DNA of 64,000 bases from Metridium senile. Taxonomy: Eukaryota; Cnidaria; Anthozoa; Actiniaria; Metridiidae. The position numbers and the translations under genes are program-made. Below the pieces are notes generated by a model that saw only the letters and a program-made list of their open reading frames with translations, was not told the origin of the DNA and made no database searches. The stretch lies in the NCBI GenBank assembly GCA_949775045.1, contig OX459096.1, forward strand, positions 35,813,316 through 35,877,315, given 5' to 3'. This document shows positions 1 through 12,323 of this stretch, one piece after another. The first letter of the stretch is position 1, and each line of letters opens with the position of its first letter.

Positions 1-194
1 AAACTTTTTTAACGTCTCAATCTTCTAGCTGGAGGCAGTGCGCCCTACTAATCGGGGAGAATCACTCACACTCACTACTTCTACGTAAGGGTTATCGGCC
101 TGAAGCGAGGGGTTATGTGATATATTCAACCAAAATGAACAATGAAAACCGAGCTGATGTGAAAATAAATTTAGATATTTTGCACACAGTTCGG

Positions 195-258
195 CTCACA
201 TGTTCATTTTTGCTGAGGGAGGAAAACCGGATAACCCGGAGAAAAACCCTCGTGGCAT
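195..258 (+). repeat. Dispersed repeat with GGAAAACCGG core, copy 1
   Basis: A stretch of about 64 bases containing GAGGGAGGAAAACCGG followed by ATAACCCGG and GAGAAAAACCCTC. A closely matching copy lies in reverse orientation at 27,521-27,590 inside a HUS1 intron, so this is an interspersed repeat rather than unique sequence. It reads through as an open frame but is too short and too repeated to be called a gene. The rest of 1-419 shows no recognisable gene. Confidence 0.55.
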
Positions 259-420
259 AGGAGAGAAGAACACATCAAACAAACTCAACTCACATATAAT
301 CCATGCCCAAGCCGGGACTACTACTACTATTTATATAATGATAAGTATTTTGATTAAAAACACTATTTCAAAAAGACATCAGAGCTTTTCCTCCACAGGA
401 AAACCCTCTGTGTAATCCCA

Positions 421-1600
421 TATGGTGATTGATCAAGGTATTGCTCTAGTCTATCTAATCCCACAGTGGGATTGTATAGTTGGGTACACTTGACCAATCC
501 CACATGGGATTGAACATAGATATTGTACAGACTTGAACAATCCTACATGTGTATTAGACAGAGGATTGTACAGTAATACTATGTAGTATTGAACATGCAT
601 TATATAGGTCTAGTCAATCCCACATAGTATTGTACAGGGCATTGAACAGAACAAAACAATCCCATAGTTGCATTGTACAAGGTATTGCATAGCACTGGTC
701 AATCCTTCATTGTATTGTACAGAGCATTGAACAGAACAACACAATCCCACAGTTGCATTTTGCCAGGCATTGCATAGCACTGATCAATCCTCCATAGTAT
801 TGTGCACAGCATTGAACAGAACAACACAATCCCACAGTTGCATTTTGCAAGGCATTGCATAGCACTGATCAATCCTTCATTGTATTGTACAGAGCATTGA
901 AGAGAACAACACAATCCCACAGTTGCATTTTGCAAGGCATTGCATAGCACTGATCAATCCTCCATAGTATTGTGCAGAGCATTGAACAGAACAACACAAT
1001 CCCACAGTTGCATTTTGCAAGGCATTGCATAGCACTGATCAATCCTCCATAGTATTGTACAGAGCATTGAAGAGAACAACACAATCCCATAGTTGCATTG
1101 TACAAGGCATTGCATAGCACTGATCAATCCTCCATAGTATTGTGCAGAGCATTGAACAGAACAACACAATCCCACAGTTGCATTTTGCAAGGCATTGCAT
1201 AGCACTGATCAATCCTCCATAGTATTGCACAGAGCATTGAACAGAACAACACAATCCCATAGTTGCATTGTACAAGGTATTGCATAGCACTGATCAATCC
1301 TCCATAGTATTGTGCAGAGCATTGAACAGAACAACACAATCCCACAGTTGCATTTTGCAAGGCATTGCATAGCACTGATCAATCCTCTATAGCATTGTAC
1401 AGAGCATTGAACAGAACAACACAATCCCATAGTTGCATTGTACAAGGCATTGCATAGCACTGATCAATCCTCCATAGTATTGTACAGAGCATTGAACAGA
1501 ACAATACAATCCCACAGTAATATTGTCAAAGGTATTGGTCAGTTCAGATCAATCCCACAGAGGATTGTACAAGGGATATCCCAGAATACAATCCAACAAT
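421..1600. repeat. Minisatellite array, about 85-bp units
   Basis: From about 660 to 1500 a unit of 85 bp repeats about ten times, alternating two subtypes (CACAGTTGCATTTTGCAA versus CATAGTTGCATTGTACAA). The flanks at 421-660 and 1500-1600 hold irregular, more diverged units. Many units contain CAATCC...GGATTG dyads such as CAATCCCACATGGGATTG. Because 85 is not a multiple of three, the array yields staggered short open frames on the minus strand; these are by-products. It shares its unit opening (GGyATTrCATAGsACTGAyC) with the 84-bp array at 12,740-13,980, in the same orientation. Confidence 0.9.
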
Positions 1601-2624
1601 AAAATTATGCCTTGTACTACATGTAGCTAGTGTATTTCTTAGTTCAAGTAAATGACAAAACAAAATATTTCTATTAAAGTGTGTTTATTGCAAAAAAAAG
1701 TATCTAACATTTCAATATGTCTATTACCTAGACATCAGCAATAAACATGTAGTGATTTATAAATAGCTCAACTTATTATAATAGCTAAAATGACATACCT
1801 TCTGCATTTGTTAATACTGTAATACCTCCTTGATAATTGCAATGGCTACCTTAACTTTTAATACAGTTATAAAGGAAATTTTTGACTCCAGGAAATCAAA
1901 TTCTAAAGAATTCAAAATGCCTCTAAATAATACAATAACTGTGCAAGTACTCTAACAGGGCCACCTTAGACAAAACTATCCAATCAAAAAACAGTAAAGC
2001 CAAACAGAGACAGAACTGGTAACAGCATTAGCCAATCAAATTATAGTGTTCTCACGCAAGCTAGCTAATTAATGATCTTGAGCAGAAAGCTACAATATAA
2101 CAATTCATCTAACGGTGGCCGGTTGAAGTAGTCACACAGTAAAGATCATTGCCACAATAGAGGTTCTGCACCATCACATGAGTGTAGCAATGTTAGATAG
2201 CAGGGACAATAAAAAACAATTGACATGTAATCGACAATTGACATAAAAAAAATGTATATAACGAATAACAAAATTACTTAAGAGAATGATATTGCATTGT
2301 TCTTCCGTCTAAAATGCCTGCTGCCACGTGGTAGTGCAACACCTCTTTATCAACATAAACATTGATCAGTTATTTGTTCATATATATTATGACATAACAC
2401 ACCTTACTTCCTGCATAGATAATGAACTATCACAACAAAATACAACAATGGATCCTCCTCTGATATTTTTGGAACACATAACAATATACATATATATATA
2501 TAGATGAAAAGGAAACAACAGATATTATTTTGTAAATACCCTAGCTGGGCTCCTGAAAATGTTGAAATGTAGCACATCAAGAAATTATGGCCATAGTTCA
2601 AAAATAAATATTTTTTTTACAATA
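1601..2624. other. No gene recognised
   Basis: AT-rich sequence with no splice-bounded coding segment or known RNA that I can recognise. It contains a short (TA)n run near 2488-2502. Open frames here are short and lack coding character. Confidence 0.5.
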
Positions 2625-2824
2625 ACAGGCCCCCATTTAAATCTGTACTTTCCAATTTAATCTGTACTTATGCAAATTATGAGGTGATGCATGTTATCCC
2701 ACTGGTCAATCAATCATAGAAGAAATAATCTATACTGATTGGTTGATCTGTGGATAGCACACATCACAATACTAAGATTATCATTTGCATATGTACAGAT
2801 TTAAATGGGAAAGTACAGATTTAA

Positions 2825-3824
2825 GGAGGCTCCTTATCGTTTCAAAGGATGATGAATCTGAAGTAAAAATCATTTTCCAGAAAAAAAATTGGTTTGCATA
2901 CTATCAAAACAGGTAGAGCTTCAATTGGACCGTTAAAATTTCGAGCCCGCAGGAGCAAATTTTTGATCACGTGACGGGTCAAAAGTTATCACGTGACGTG
3001 CACAAGGGTAGCTTCCCGCGCTGTATTCTGTGTTGGTTGTTATGTTAGTATCCTGAAATACGATTACCACCATTCTCTAAAATACAATCAATGATTTGCC
3101 CTCTTATTTCATGGCAAACTGGTTTCCCTTTTTCATAATAGCGCCCTTTTGCGTGTTTGCTGACTGCTCATGTGATAGTTTTTAACCCATCACATGATCA
3201 AAAATTCGCTTTCTCGCGATCAAAATTTCAGTGGTCCCATTGAAACTCTACCTGTTTTGATAGTATTGATGGCTCATAGACCAACCATATTGAAGATTAT
3301 GAGTTTTAGGATTTGTAATTAGAGGTAATGATTGAGTGGATAGTTACCATAGCAACACTGTATCTTTCAGGGAAAGACCAATTCTTTCCAAAAAATAAAA
3401 AACAGGTTTTTTTTTCTTTTTTCAAGTATGATATTGACACCTAGTTAGATTATATATTATATAGTGGAGATTAAAAAAACTTATTTACATCAGAATGCAA
3501 GATATTGTAAAGTTTTGATGTTTTGATTCTGATGTCAGGAATATTTTTAACTTTCACTATATAATCAATAATCTAAAGAGGTGCTGTATCATACTTGAAG
3601 AAAAAACTTTGAGTTATTCTTATTTTTCTGGTACAATGGGCCTTTCTCAGATACAGCATTGCTGTTGCTATAGTAACAATCCACACTATCATTACCACAA
3701 ATTACAAATCCTAAACTTATCTTCAATATGGTTGGTCTATAAGCCATGGATATACAAACAAATTTTGGCTAGAAAATGATTTTTACTTCGGATTCATCAT
3801 CCGTTGAAACTATAAGGATCTTTG
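2825..3824. mobile_element. Foldback element with TTAA target duplication
   Basis: The element starts GGAGGCTCCTTATCG and ends ATAAGGATCTTTG, with extended inverted arms (GGATGATGAATC near 2846 pairs with GATTCATCATCC near 3792; AGACCAACCATATTGAAG near 3279 pairs with TTCAATATGGTTGGTCT near 3723). TTAA flanks both ends (2821-2824 and 3825-3828). It sits inside MITE A and itself carries the insertion at 2901-3263. TTAA duplications are typical of piggyBac and Kolobok; no transposase remains. Confidence 0.75.
2901..3263. mobile_element. Tc1/mariner-type MITE with TA duplication
   Basis: 363 bp bounded by perfect inverted ends CTATCAAAACAGGTAGAG and CTCTACCTGTTTTGATAG, with TA on both sides (2899-2900, 3264-3265). 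Removing it restores the arm of the surrounding foldback element, which shows it is the youngest of three nested insertions. Its interior is palindromic around CACGTGA/TCACATGA motifs and encodes nothing. Confidence 0.8.
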
Positions 3825-4030
3825 TTAAATGGGAACCAGTTCAATGTGGTTTTGCTGGGTGGTTTTTAAATTTACAATGTACAGATCAATGCAAATGAAC
3901 TAAGTTTCTAGGATTTGTTATTCAAACTATGCAATAGTTTTTATACTACAAGAGAAAATGGATCCTTGCAGTCTAATCACACAAGCTTGGCTGTCTATCT
4001 AGTTGTATAGTTATGGAGCATATAGAGATT

Positions 4031-5372
4031 TTGTCTGCGCATGCGTTTGTTTTGATGCTAAAATTACTTTTCACGTTGAATGAAACAATTTTATGCTGAG
4101 ATGGAACATCTGGTTTGCAATCTCATCTTTCACAATTATGTCCATGAACCGAATTACTGAGACATAAAATGTTGACCGTCTACTAGTGCGCTGTAGTTAA
4201 TTATTTCAAACCAACACATTATGGATTGCAAAATATCACACGTCAAAGTCTGACAAAAGTGAAAAGAAAGACCAGAACTGTGTACTTTCAAGTAACATGT
4301 TGGGCGATAAACCAATGTACAGGTCAAAACTTTTAGTAGAAGTTATAGCCAACACGCTTCTTTGTGCATTTGCATTATATTAGCAGATATTAGACGACTT
4401 AGATTGTTAAGTAAACCGGCGTGTTGAGGTCAATATCAGCAATATTTAGTCCAAACTTCTTGCAATTCATCATAGAATTTTTATATCTTAAACATCGTGC
4501 CCCAAAAAAACGTTTAAAGAAATTGACATTTCCATGTTTACTTTTCGCAAAACTGAGCTGTTTTTGTAGAAAATTGTTGTCCCCGGATATGATTTCAAGC
4601 AGTGTTTAGGCCCATGTTCAACATGGTTTAGGCGCTGTTCCACTGTGGTAAATTTGACGAACTTCAACAACCTGTATTCATAATCTAAAATATTTATCTA
4701 GAATGTAATTATATATTTCGATTTTATGGGAGCCATTAAGGTTTTTGCCTATAAAGCCAACTTTAATTCTTAATTGAACAATAAAAAATAGTTTGCTAAA
4801 ATTTGCATGTTGTTTTGAGCGAAAATATGCATAAAACCATGTACCGGTACACAAAATCACTTTGGATCATATTGAGGGACCAAAAGTTACTACCTAAAAA
4901 GCTTAGTTTTGCAAAATATAAACATGTAAAAAGGTATTTCTGAAGAAAATTTGCTGGGGCACAATGTTTAAGATATAAACATTCTAAGATGAATTCTAAG
5001 GATTTCGCACGCAAAAGTGCATGCCTCAAAGTAACCAAGGCAATTTTATTGACGATGGAGGGCGTCTAATATCTCCCAATATAATTAAATACAAACAGTA
5101 TCGTGTAATGACTTAAATTAGCGCCCAAACTTGTATTCGAAAGTTCGAAGTTCTGGTACTTTTATCCATTTTTGTCAGACTTTGACATGTGATATTTTTC
5201 CATCTTTCCAGCGCACTAGTAGACAGTCAACATTTGATATCTCAGTAATTCAGTTCTTGAACATAGTTGTGTGCAAGATGAGATTGCAAACTAAATGTTC
5301 CATGTCAGCATAAAATTCTTTCATTTGACGTGAAAAGGAATTTTAGCATCAAAACAAACATGCGCAGACAAA
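4031..5372. mobile_element. Foldback element, about 1.34 kb
   Basis: Ends TTGTCTGCGCATGCGTTTGT and its inverse ACAAACATGCGCAGACAA. Inverted matches continue inward (TCTACTAGTGCGCTG near 4180 with AGCGCACTAGTAGAC near 5210; GTCTGACAAAAGTGAAAAG near 4247 with a diverged inverse near 5175), so most of the element can fold on itself. Only short open frames are present, mirrored in both arms. The class is not clear from the ends. Confidence 0.7.
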
Positions 5373-5517
5373 TTATCGACATGCTTAGTTATGGCAATTT
5401 GTTTGGCTAGTTTTTTTCAGGTTTTTGTTTTAGTGGGAACAATTTTGTTTCAACTCAATAGACAGCCTGATCATGTCTGTGGTTAGCCCACCAAATTAAT
5501 TTTCTCATATTATTATT

Positions 5518-8500
5518 TAAGAGAGCATGTCAGTAATTATCGAACAAATTCGATCTTTCGCGGCCATGGATAAAAAATGGATTTTGCTCAAATTTTGCCC
5601 AAATGTACTTCATTATATTACGAAATGAACTGCATTGTTTTTTAAGAAAAATAGATTTTTATTTTTGAGAAAATGCGTTTTTAAAATGTCCTCCCGAATT
5701 CGCCATTTTAGCATCCAAATTTTGAGTTGAATTTAACGACCGAGTTCAGTACGAAAATCGATTCTAGTGAACTTAAAACTGCTAAAACCCTGCTCCATGC
5801 TATCTAAACATCCGGTTACGTGACTTAGAAGAAATTTGAGTTACTTTTTGTGACAGAAATAATCTTACTTTTAGGACACGTGATTCTACTTGATTGACGA
5901 TATCCTCTAAACAAAATCGATTTTCACCATGCGATAAAGTTCCAAATCTAACAAGCTTCAGTTGGTTAGTTCTTTAAACAATAAGCTTTCATATGATGTA
6001 AAAATTTCGCTTGGCAAATAAATATGTGTTGCGCTACAGCTCATTGAAATCTTCAATTTTTGACCTTTTGAGGTCATACGCGATAATTTCCCACACGTGC
6101 ATAATCGAAGAATATTATCTCTTATTATTACTGATTTGCCTTCCAATTACAAGAAATACACTTAAATATCATTTCTTACCTTGTTAAAGCTGATATCTGC
6201 TGTAGTAATCTCGGTATTCGTTATAATGGTATCCGTAAGACTTCATAGTTAGTCATCAGTAATAACGGCTATTTACACACTGATTATTATCAAATATGTC
6301 AATTGTCCAGCGCTTACTAAACGGAGTTCAAATCCCTTTCACATGCAGCCAAGCTATATTTTCTTTTTGAACTGAAGTCCTGCCACATTATTATATATCA
6401 TTATGATTTCGAAGTGTGGTTTGTGGTACAGCTGAGTACGTAAACAAATGGCCTGGAATGATGCTAATTATAAACTACGACTTACTAGGGGAGGGACGGT
6501 ACGTTTCAAATAATGGTTTTTCTCTGACATCCCAACAATTTGGTGTTTAAGACTTCTGATGAACTGTTAGATAAATCATCTCTAGTGATGTATGCCAATG
6601 ATTAGTTGCTTTATGATCTTTGTCATAATCATGATCTGCAAAATAATATGATTTGCCTAAGTTTCTAAAATTACACAGGGAACCCAATTCTCGGGGGATG
6701 TTAGCCGTGCTAATCTGAACAGGAATACTAGGAGTACCCAAGGACCAACTTTTAACAAAATGAAATAAATGTTGTGTACAACACATAACAAGTGATCCCA
6801 CGTTAATTATAGTTAATAATTAACACCCCTGGGAAAAAAGTATCCGCTGCTCAACATCCAGTCATGTATTTTACATCTGAATTCCCAGCCAGCATTTACG
6901 ATAATTTGTTTCCCCACCCACGAGACTGTGTTGACAAGTTTCCCCTATAGGAAACAAAGATGGAAAACATCCTTTATAAATCAAAACTTATTAAATATCT
7001 GGTTGCATATGCCTGGAATAAAAGCTATCCAGTGCAACAAAAGTGTTATTCAGCGCAAAATAGAAACTGAACTAGCCAATCAAGTAACATGTTGTCATGT
7101 TTGTAAAATGACTATCACTTACCTTGAGATGATGTAGGTATGACATAGACACTTTTTGCAAATTAAAAAAATGCATTATTTTTTCCACGTTTGTCACAAT
7201 ATGGGAAACAATAGCTCCGTACACTCGGTAGATGTCAGCCTCATTATGAAAATAAAGGCAAGTTCATTCAAATATCCGACTTATATATTGGACATCTTAA
7301 ATGTATAGTCATTGACTTCAGTGTTGTAGACCATATATGAGACGATCCAAGTGCGGCAAGCCCGGGGGGGGGGGGGGGGGGGGGGTTCTCCCTTAATCCA
7401 AGTGGTAGGGGTGATCGACGTACCTTTTAGGGTTAAAATATTTCCAGTGCGTACCTTTTAGGGTCCATTTAGAGATTTGGCTCAAAAATCAGTTGTAAGG
7501 GTCGTTTTTACTCTGCTTTATGTGTATCTGAGCGTACCTTTTAGGGGTCATTTTCAAAATCTCCGCCGATCACCCCTACCACTTGGACAAAGGGAGTACC
7601 CCCCCCCCCCCCCCCGGGGGCGGCAAGATTTGTGTAGGAATGCATATACTATTGGTCATATACTATATGCAGAGTTTATTGATTTGATTTTGACTGCCAG
7701 TAAGACAGAGGTTGTATGGCGCTTTCGATCTTTGGCATCAGCACCACAAGAACTACTATACCAACGAGAGACTTAAACGAACAACACGCTTCCATTTCTT
7801 TACAGCAACTGCGTTAAACTAGTGCTAATAGATTAAACAGCTGTGTTTATCTTTCGTAATGACGATACAAAAATACAATTCCTTGCTGCATAAGGGATTA
7901 ATTAATTAAGATATCCAACTCGATAGAATACTTATGGTCTTATTCCTAGAGTAAAATCCAATAGTGGACTTTATTATGACTGCGCAGAGAAAACACAGAG
8001 AGAAAAAATACATATTCAAATTCCGGCGTTCTTTTACATAGTCGCGAATCCCAGGAAATTGGGCTCCCTGTGTAACTTTAGAAACTTAGGCATTATTTTG
8101 CAGATCATGATTATGACAAAGATCATAAAGCAACTAATCATTGGCATACATCACTAGAGATGATTTATCTAACAGTTCATCAGAAGTCTTAAACACCAAA
8201 TTGTTGGGATATCAGAGAAAAACCATTATTTGAAACGTACCGTCCCTCCCCTAGTAAGTCGTAGTTTATAATTAGCATCATTCCAGGCCATTTGTTTACG
8301 TACTCACAATTCGATTTCAGCTGTACCACAAACCACACTTCGAAATCATAATGATATATAATAATGTGGCAGGACTTCAGTTCAAAAAGAAAATATAGCT
8401 TGGCTGCATGTGAAAGGGATTTGAACTCCGTTTAGTAAGCGCTGGACAATTGACATATTTGATAATAATCAGTGTGTAAATAGCCGTTATTACTGATGAC

Positions 8501-9224
8501 TAACTATGAAGTCTTACGGATACCATTATAACGAATACCGAGATTACTACAGCAGATATCAGCTTTAACAAGGTAAGAAATGATATTTAAGTGTATTTCT
8601 TGTAATTGGAAGGCAAATCAGTAATAATAAGAGATAATATTCTTCGATTATGCACGTGTGGGAAATTATCGCGTATGGCCTCAAAAGGTCAAAAATTGAA
8701 GATTTCAATGAGCTGTAGCGCAACACATATTTATTTGCCAAGCGAAATTTTTACATCATATGAAAGCTTATTGTTTAAAGAACTAACCAACTGAAGCTTG
8801 TTAGATTTGGAACTTTATCGCATGGTGAAAATCGATTTTGTTTAGAGGATATCGTCAATCAAGTAGAATCACGTGTCCTAAAAGTAAGATTATTTCTGTC
8901 ACAAAAAGTAACTCAAATTTCTTCTAAGTCACGTAACCGGATGTTTAGATAGCATGGAGCAGGGTTTTAGCAGTTTTAAGTTCACTAGAATCGATTTTCG
9001 TACTGAACTCGGTCGTTAAATTCAACTCAAAATTTGGATGCTAAAATGGCGAATTCGGGAGGACATTTTAAAAACGCATTTTCTCAAAAATAAAAATCTA
9101 TTTTTCTTAAAAAACAATGCAGTTCATTTCGTAATATAATGAAGTACATTTGGGCAAAATTTGAGCAAAATCCATTTTTTATCCATGGCCGCGACTTGTT
9201 CGATTTTAATGGACATGCTCTCTT
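5518..9224. mobile_element. Large inverted repeat, about 1.18-kb arms
   Basis: The left arm (about 5518-6700) and right arm (about 8050-9224) are near-identical inverse copies, e.g. GAGAGCATGTC near 5521 against its inverse near 9214, and a matching 62-codon open frame in each arm (5958-6146 minus and 8606-8794 plus, differing by one residue). The spacer (6700-8050) holds a hAT-like MITE at 7361-7619. No transposase or other protein is recognisable, so this is either a long-TIR non-autonomous element or a segmental inverted duplication. Confidence 0.8.
7361..7619. mobile_element. hAT-like MITE with G-tract ends, copy 1
   Basis: The element starts CCCGGGGG with a run of over 20 G and ends with a run of C followed by GGGG. 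Subterminal inverted repeats read AAGTGGTAGGGGTGATCG and CGATCACCCCTACCACTT. The 8-bp sequence GCGGCAAG flanks it directly on both sides (7353-7360, 7620-7627), as expected for hAT insertions. A second copy is at 28,038-28,264. Confidence 0.8.
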
Positions 9225-10460
9225 AACAATTACATTTTTCACTGACTTTTTTATTGCCACTCTCAGTCATCATGGTGGCCAAGAGCGAACATTAAGTCAA
9301 AGTCAGATTCAAAGGTGTTCTTTGTGCACTTTCTAGAAGGAACTAGTAACAATCCACCACTGTCGTGTATGCATTTTATGTGTATACCATGAAATATGGC
9401 TTCTAAAAGTATTCATTTCTTGGCTTTAAAATATGATGTTTTTGCAAGTAAATATTTCCTCTCTTTCGGATAAAGGTTTTTTATGATTGATTTCCAGCAG
9501 TTTTCTCTCCAAAATGTGATTTTTTTTATCTTTACTTTAACTTGACACAGATTACAATGATTAGCCAGTTTTTAAACCAGACTGAATCAATTGTTTTTGT
9601 GTTGTTCAAAAGAGTGCTAACTGTTTATCCAACAGGAACTTAATTAATTGAACTGAATAGGGTGCAAAAAGTATATCTGTGAAACATTAATACTACTACT
9701 TAGTGCAATTTTTTGCTAATTCTATTGTTTTCTATTGATTTATTATCACTATTTTACACTATTTAGTAATTTGTATTTCACAGATGTATTTTTTTGCACT
9801 AGAATTGTTATTTAAATCACCAAAGTTATGATTAAATAGGTATTCCTTGTGGAGATGAAACTGCTTGAAATAAGCCAACAACCTCAGATATATTTATATT
9901 ATATATTTGTTTATATTGCCAGCAAGAACACCATATTATCCAAGAAATGAATGATTCATTTAAGTTATATTTCCTGGTTCACATGTAAATATGCATGCAC
10001 AAAGTGATGGGTTGTTAATGATTGATCAAAGCATAGTTACCAGTCCTTTCTCTATAGTGCGCAAGAAATGCCTTTGAATCTGACTTTGATATTTTGCCGT
10101 TTGACAAATCTCCTGTAGATAAAATGTCAAAGCTCAAACGAAGAAACGTCAAACTTGTGCAAAATGCCATTTGAAATGTTTTGTGACAAAGTGACATACT
10201 ATGGTAAAAAAGCCAGATGCGTCTATGACAAAGGTCAAAAAGGCAACTTCACTTTGTAATATGGCCCTAAATCACTTTTCCTTTGAGATGTTTTTAATTT
10301 TTGGGATTTTTAGATCACAATTTTGGCACCAAAATTCAAAATTTCTTTTTTTTCAGTCAGTTTTTGCTACTTTTAGAAACAAAATGGCTGAATTTTGTCT
10401 TCAATCTTAAGATCCTTTAGTCAAGGTATTTCAAATAATAATTATAGTATTATAGATTAC
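9225..10460. other. No gene recognised; one small TIR element
   Basis: AT-rich intergenic sequence. A 138-bp inverted-repeat element lies at 9662-9799, with ends GTGCAAAAAGTATATCTGTG and CACAGATG...TTTTTTGCAC. I see no splice-bounded coding sequence in the remainder. Confidence 0.5.
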
Positions 10461-11130
10461 TTTGATCATAATGCACCTATCAATGTTAAGCCCGAGCGGA
10501 GGGGGGTTGGGGAAGGGGTAGGGATTTTGACATTTTCTAAAGGCCGATCTGCACGGCACGATTGTTGTGTACGACTTGTAGTATACGATTAAAATGACTC
10601 AATCATGCCGTGTAAATGCCCCTACGACTTGCCTACGACTGACGCACGCGACCAACAACTTGTAGTAGGATTTTGAACCAAGGATTGAAACCCTACGACT
10701 TGTCGTAGGAAAATGACATGATATGTCCCATATTAGGACTGAAACTGGTATTTCATCCAATCACTCACGGTTTTAGAAATGGCGTACACGAATCGTATAC
10801 GACTAGTCATGCACGTGTGAATGGTACCTACATGTTGTAGAAAAATTGTATACTACAGTTGTAGGTCAAAATCGTATCGTATAAATCGGCCTTCAAAAAA
10901 AAAATCAAATTCCCCACCCCTGGGCAAAAAGTAATGGCCAAAAGTATCAGAATTTTTAGGCTCTCCTGAAATCCAAAATAGCAAACATGTCAAAAATCCC
11001 CACCCTAGGGATATTATGTACAATTAAAATCCCCACCCTGGGACAGACCTCACAGTCAAATTCCCGTGGTTAGCCCGACCCCCCCCCCCCCCCCCTCGGG
11101 CCTAACATTGATACATGTAGGTGCATAAAG
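10461..11130. mobile_element. GC-ended inverted-repeat element
   Basis: Inverted ends read ATCAATGTTAAGCCCGAG near 10,479 and CTCGGGCCTAACATTGAT near 11,094; the outer matches extend to GCACCTA / TAGGTGC. G-rich and C-rich tracts lie just inside both ends, as in the hAT-like MITEs at 7361 and 15,801. It carries a nested element at 10,542-10,891. No coding capacity. Confidence 0.65.
10542..10891. mobile_element. Nested TIR element (GGCCGAT ends)
   Basis: Bounded by GGCCGATCTGCACGGC on the left and ATCGTATAAATCGGCC on the right. The interior repeats TACGACTTGTAG-type motifs in both orientations. The flanks TTCTAAA and TTCAAAA are near-duplicates and may be a decayed target-site duplication. 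It splits the G-rich element around it. Confidence 0.6.
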
Positions 11131-12097
11131 CAAATTTAGAAATTTTGGCGCCAAACTTGAGAAGCCTTTTCCCTACCAAAATGACTCCCTCCTTTCCTTT
11201 TTCCCCTAACTAATGAACTTCTCAGTTCAAGTTATCACTTTTTGCAATGTCTAATTCATTAATTATCTTAGTTATAGATTAACCAGTCAAGCACAACTTC
11301 TAAAAAGTGTGTGCTTGTCAAAGAAAAAGCACATATATGAGCAAGATAACTTATCTCTCTTTGATTGCCTCTGTTTACAAGTTTAGATGCTCTTTCCCTG
11401 TTCAATCATTTTCGTAGATTTATTTAGGACCAAATAATTTACAACCTAAGTAATAAAAGAACAAAATTACTGAGTTATTTTACTGTAAAACACATCTAAC
11501 TTTTAGTTAGTAACTTTTCGCAATAGTGCAATTTTCAAATATGCGAGGCAAACGCGTAAGACTTGGCTGTATGTACTTGCTCCAATGTTTTAAAACACAG
11601 TTGAAATACTGCTGATGTCGATAATAATGTCAATGTAATGTAATAACACAATAATACTCTAATAATTATATAAGTAATGCTAAATTATACTTACGAAAGA
11701 TTCGAAACTGTCGATTCGAAACTGCCAAATTTTCGAGTCTTGTGAAGTCTTGTAAATCAGCTGTTGTAACTCAAAAATATACTCTCTCTTCCGCTATGGA
11801 CATTTAGCAATATTTCCCAAGTATTTCTACAATGCTCAATACACTAATACATCAAAAACTGATGATTTTTAACAGAAGAGTAACTTGTAATTCCCCAAAG
11901 TCTGCTGAAGTCGTTGGAACCGTTAAAATGGCCGCTCAGCTGCGCCAAAATTTAATTTCAATCACGTGCTTCAATATCTCCGCTTTGATTGGCTAATGAT
12001 TTTTGAGACAGGAACCCCAATTATTTACTCGTATAACAGAAAAATAAACCAAAAAAAAATAAGGAAAAAATAAAAAAACACGCACAACAAACTAACA
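11131..12097. other. No gene recognised
   Basis: AT-rich sequence without a recognisable coding segment, RNA gene or clear inverted-repeat element. Confidence 0.5.
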
Positions 12098-12160
12098 GAC
12101 AGACAGACAGACACAAAGACAGACAGCCAGACACAAAGACACAAAGACAGACAGACACAA

Positions 12161-12196
<36 letters not shown>
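12098..12196. repeat. (GACA)n microsatellite
   Basis: Interrupted run of GACA/CAAAGACA repeats. It produces an artefactual Cys/Ser/Val-rich reading frame on the minus strand. Confidence 0.9.
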
Positions 12197-12197
<1 letters not shown>

Positions 12198-12290
12198 CAA
12201 TTTAGCCTGGAAACGAGGACACAATCAAGCCTGGGAACGAGGACACAATTAAGCCTGGGAACGAGTTTGTGGCTGGATCATTTTACTTAT

Positions 12291-12291
<1 letters not shown>

Positions 12292-12322
<31 letters not shown>
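12292..12322. repeat. Poly-C plus (CA)n tract
   Basis: A run of C of about 17 bases is followed directly by (CA)n. A further poly-C run lies at about 12,695-12,713 next to the 84-bp array. Confidence 0.85.

Positions 12323-12323
<1 letters not shown>

Larger units (their letters stand above)
2625..3841. mobile_element. MITE family A, interrupted copy
   Basis: Left end AACAGGCCCCCATTTAAAT and right end TTTAAATGGGAACC(A)GTT are inverted copies, with a second internal pair at ATCTGTACTTATGCAAAT / ATTTGCATATGTACAGAT. An uninterrupted copy of the same family lies at 26,838-27,053 and a 5'-truncated one at about 28,870-29,032. Here the right end is displaced by a 1.0-kb insertion (2825-3824) flanked by TTAA. 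Confidence 0.8.

Noticed and set aside
699..1460. Series of 83-codon Cys-rich frames on the minus strand
   Set aside because: Same repeated unit read at 85-bp steps. The Cys-rich look could suggest small secreted peptides, but there is no signal-peptide diversity or splice context.
5958..6146. 62-codon frame mirrored at 8606-8794
   Set aside because: Preserved only because both arms of the inverted repeat are nearly identical; not evidence for a gene.
6330..6345. Possible tRNA T-arm (GTTCAAATCCC), mirrored near 8415
   Set aside because: No matching acceptor, D or anticodon arm around it.
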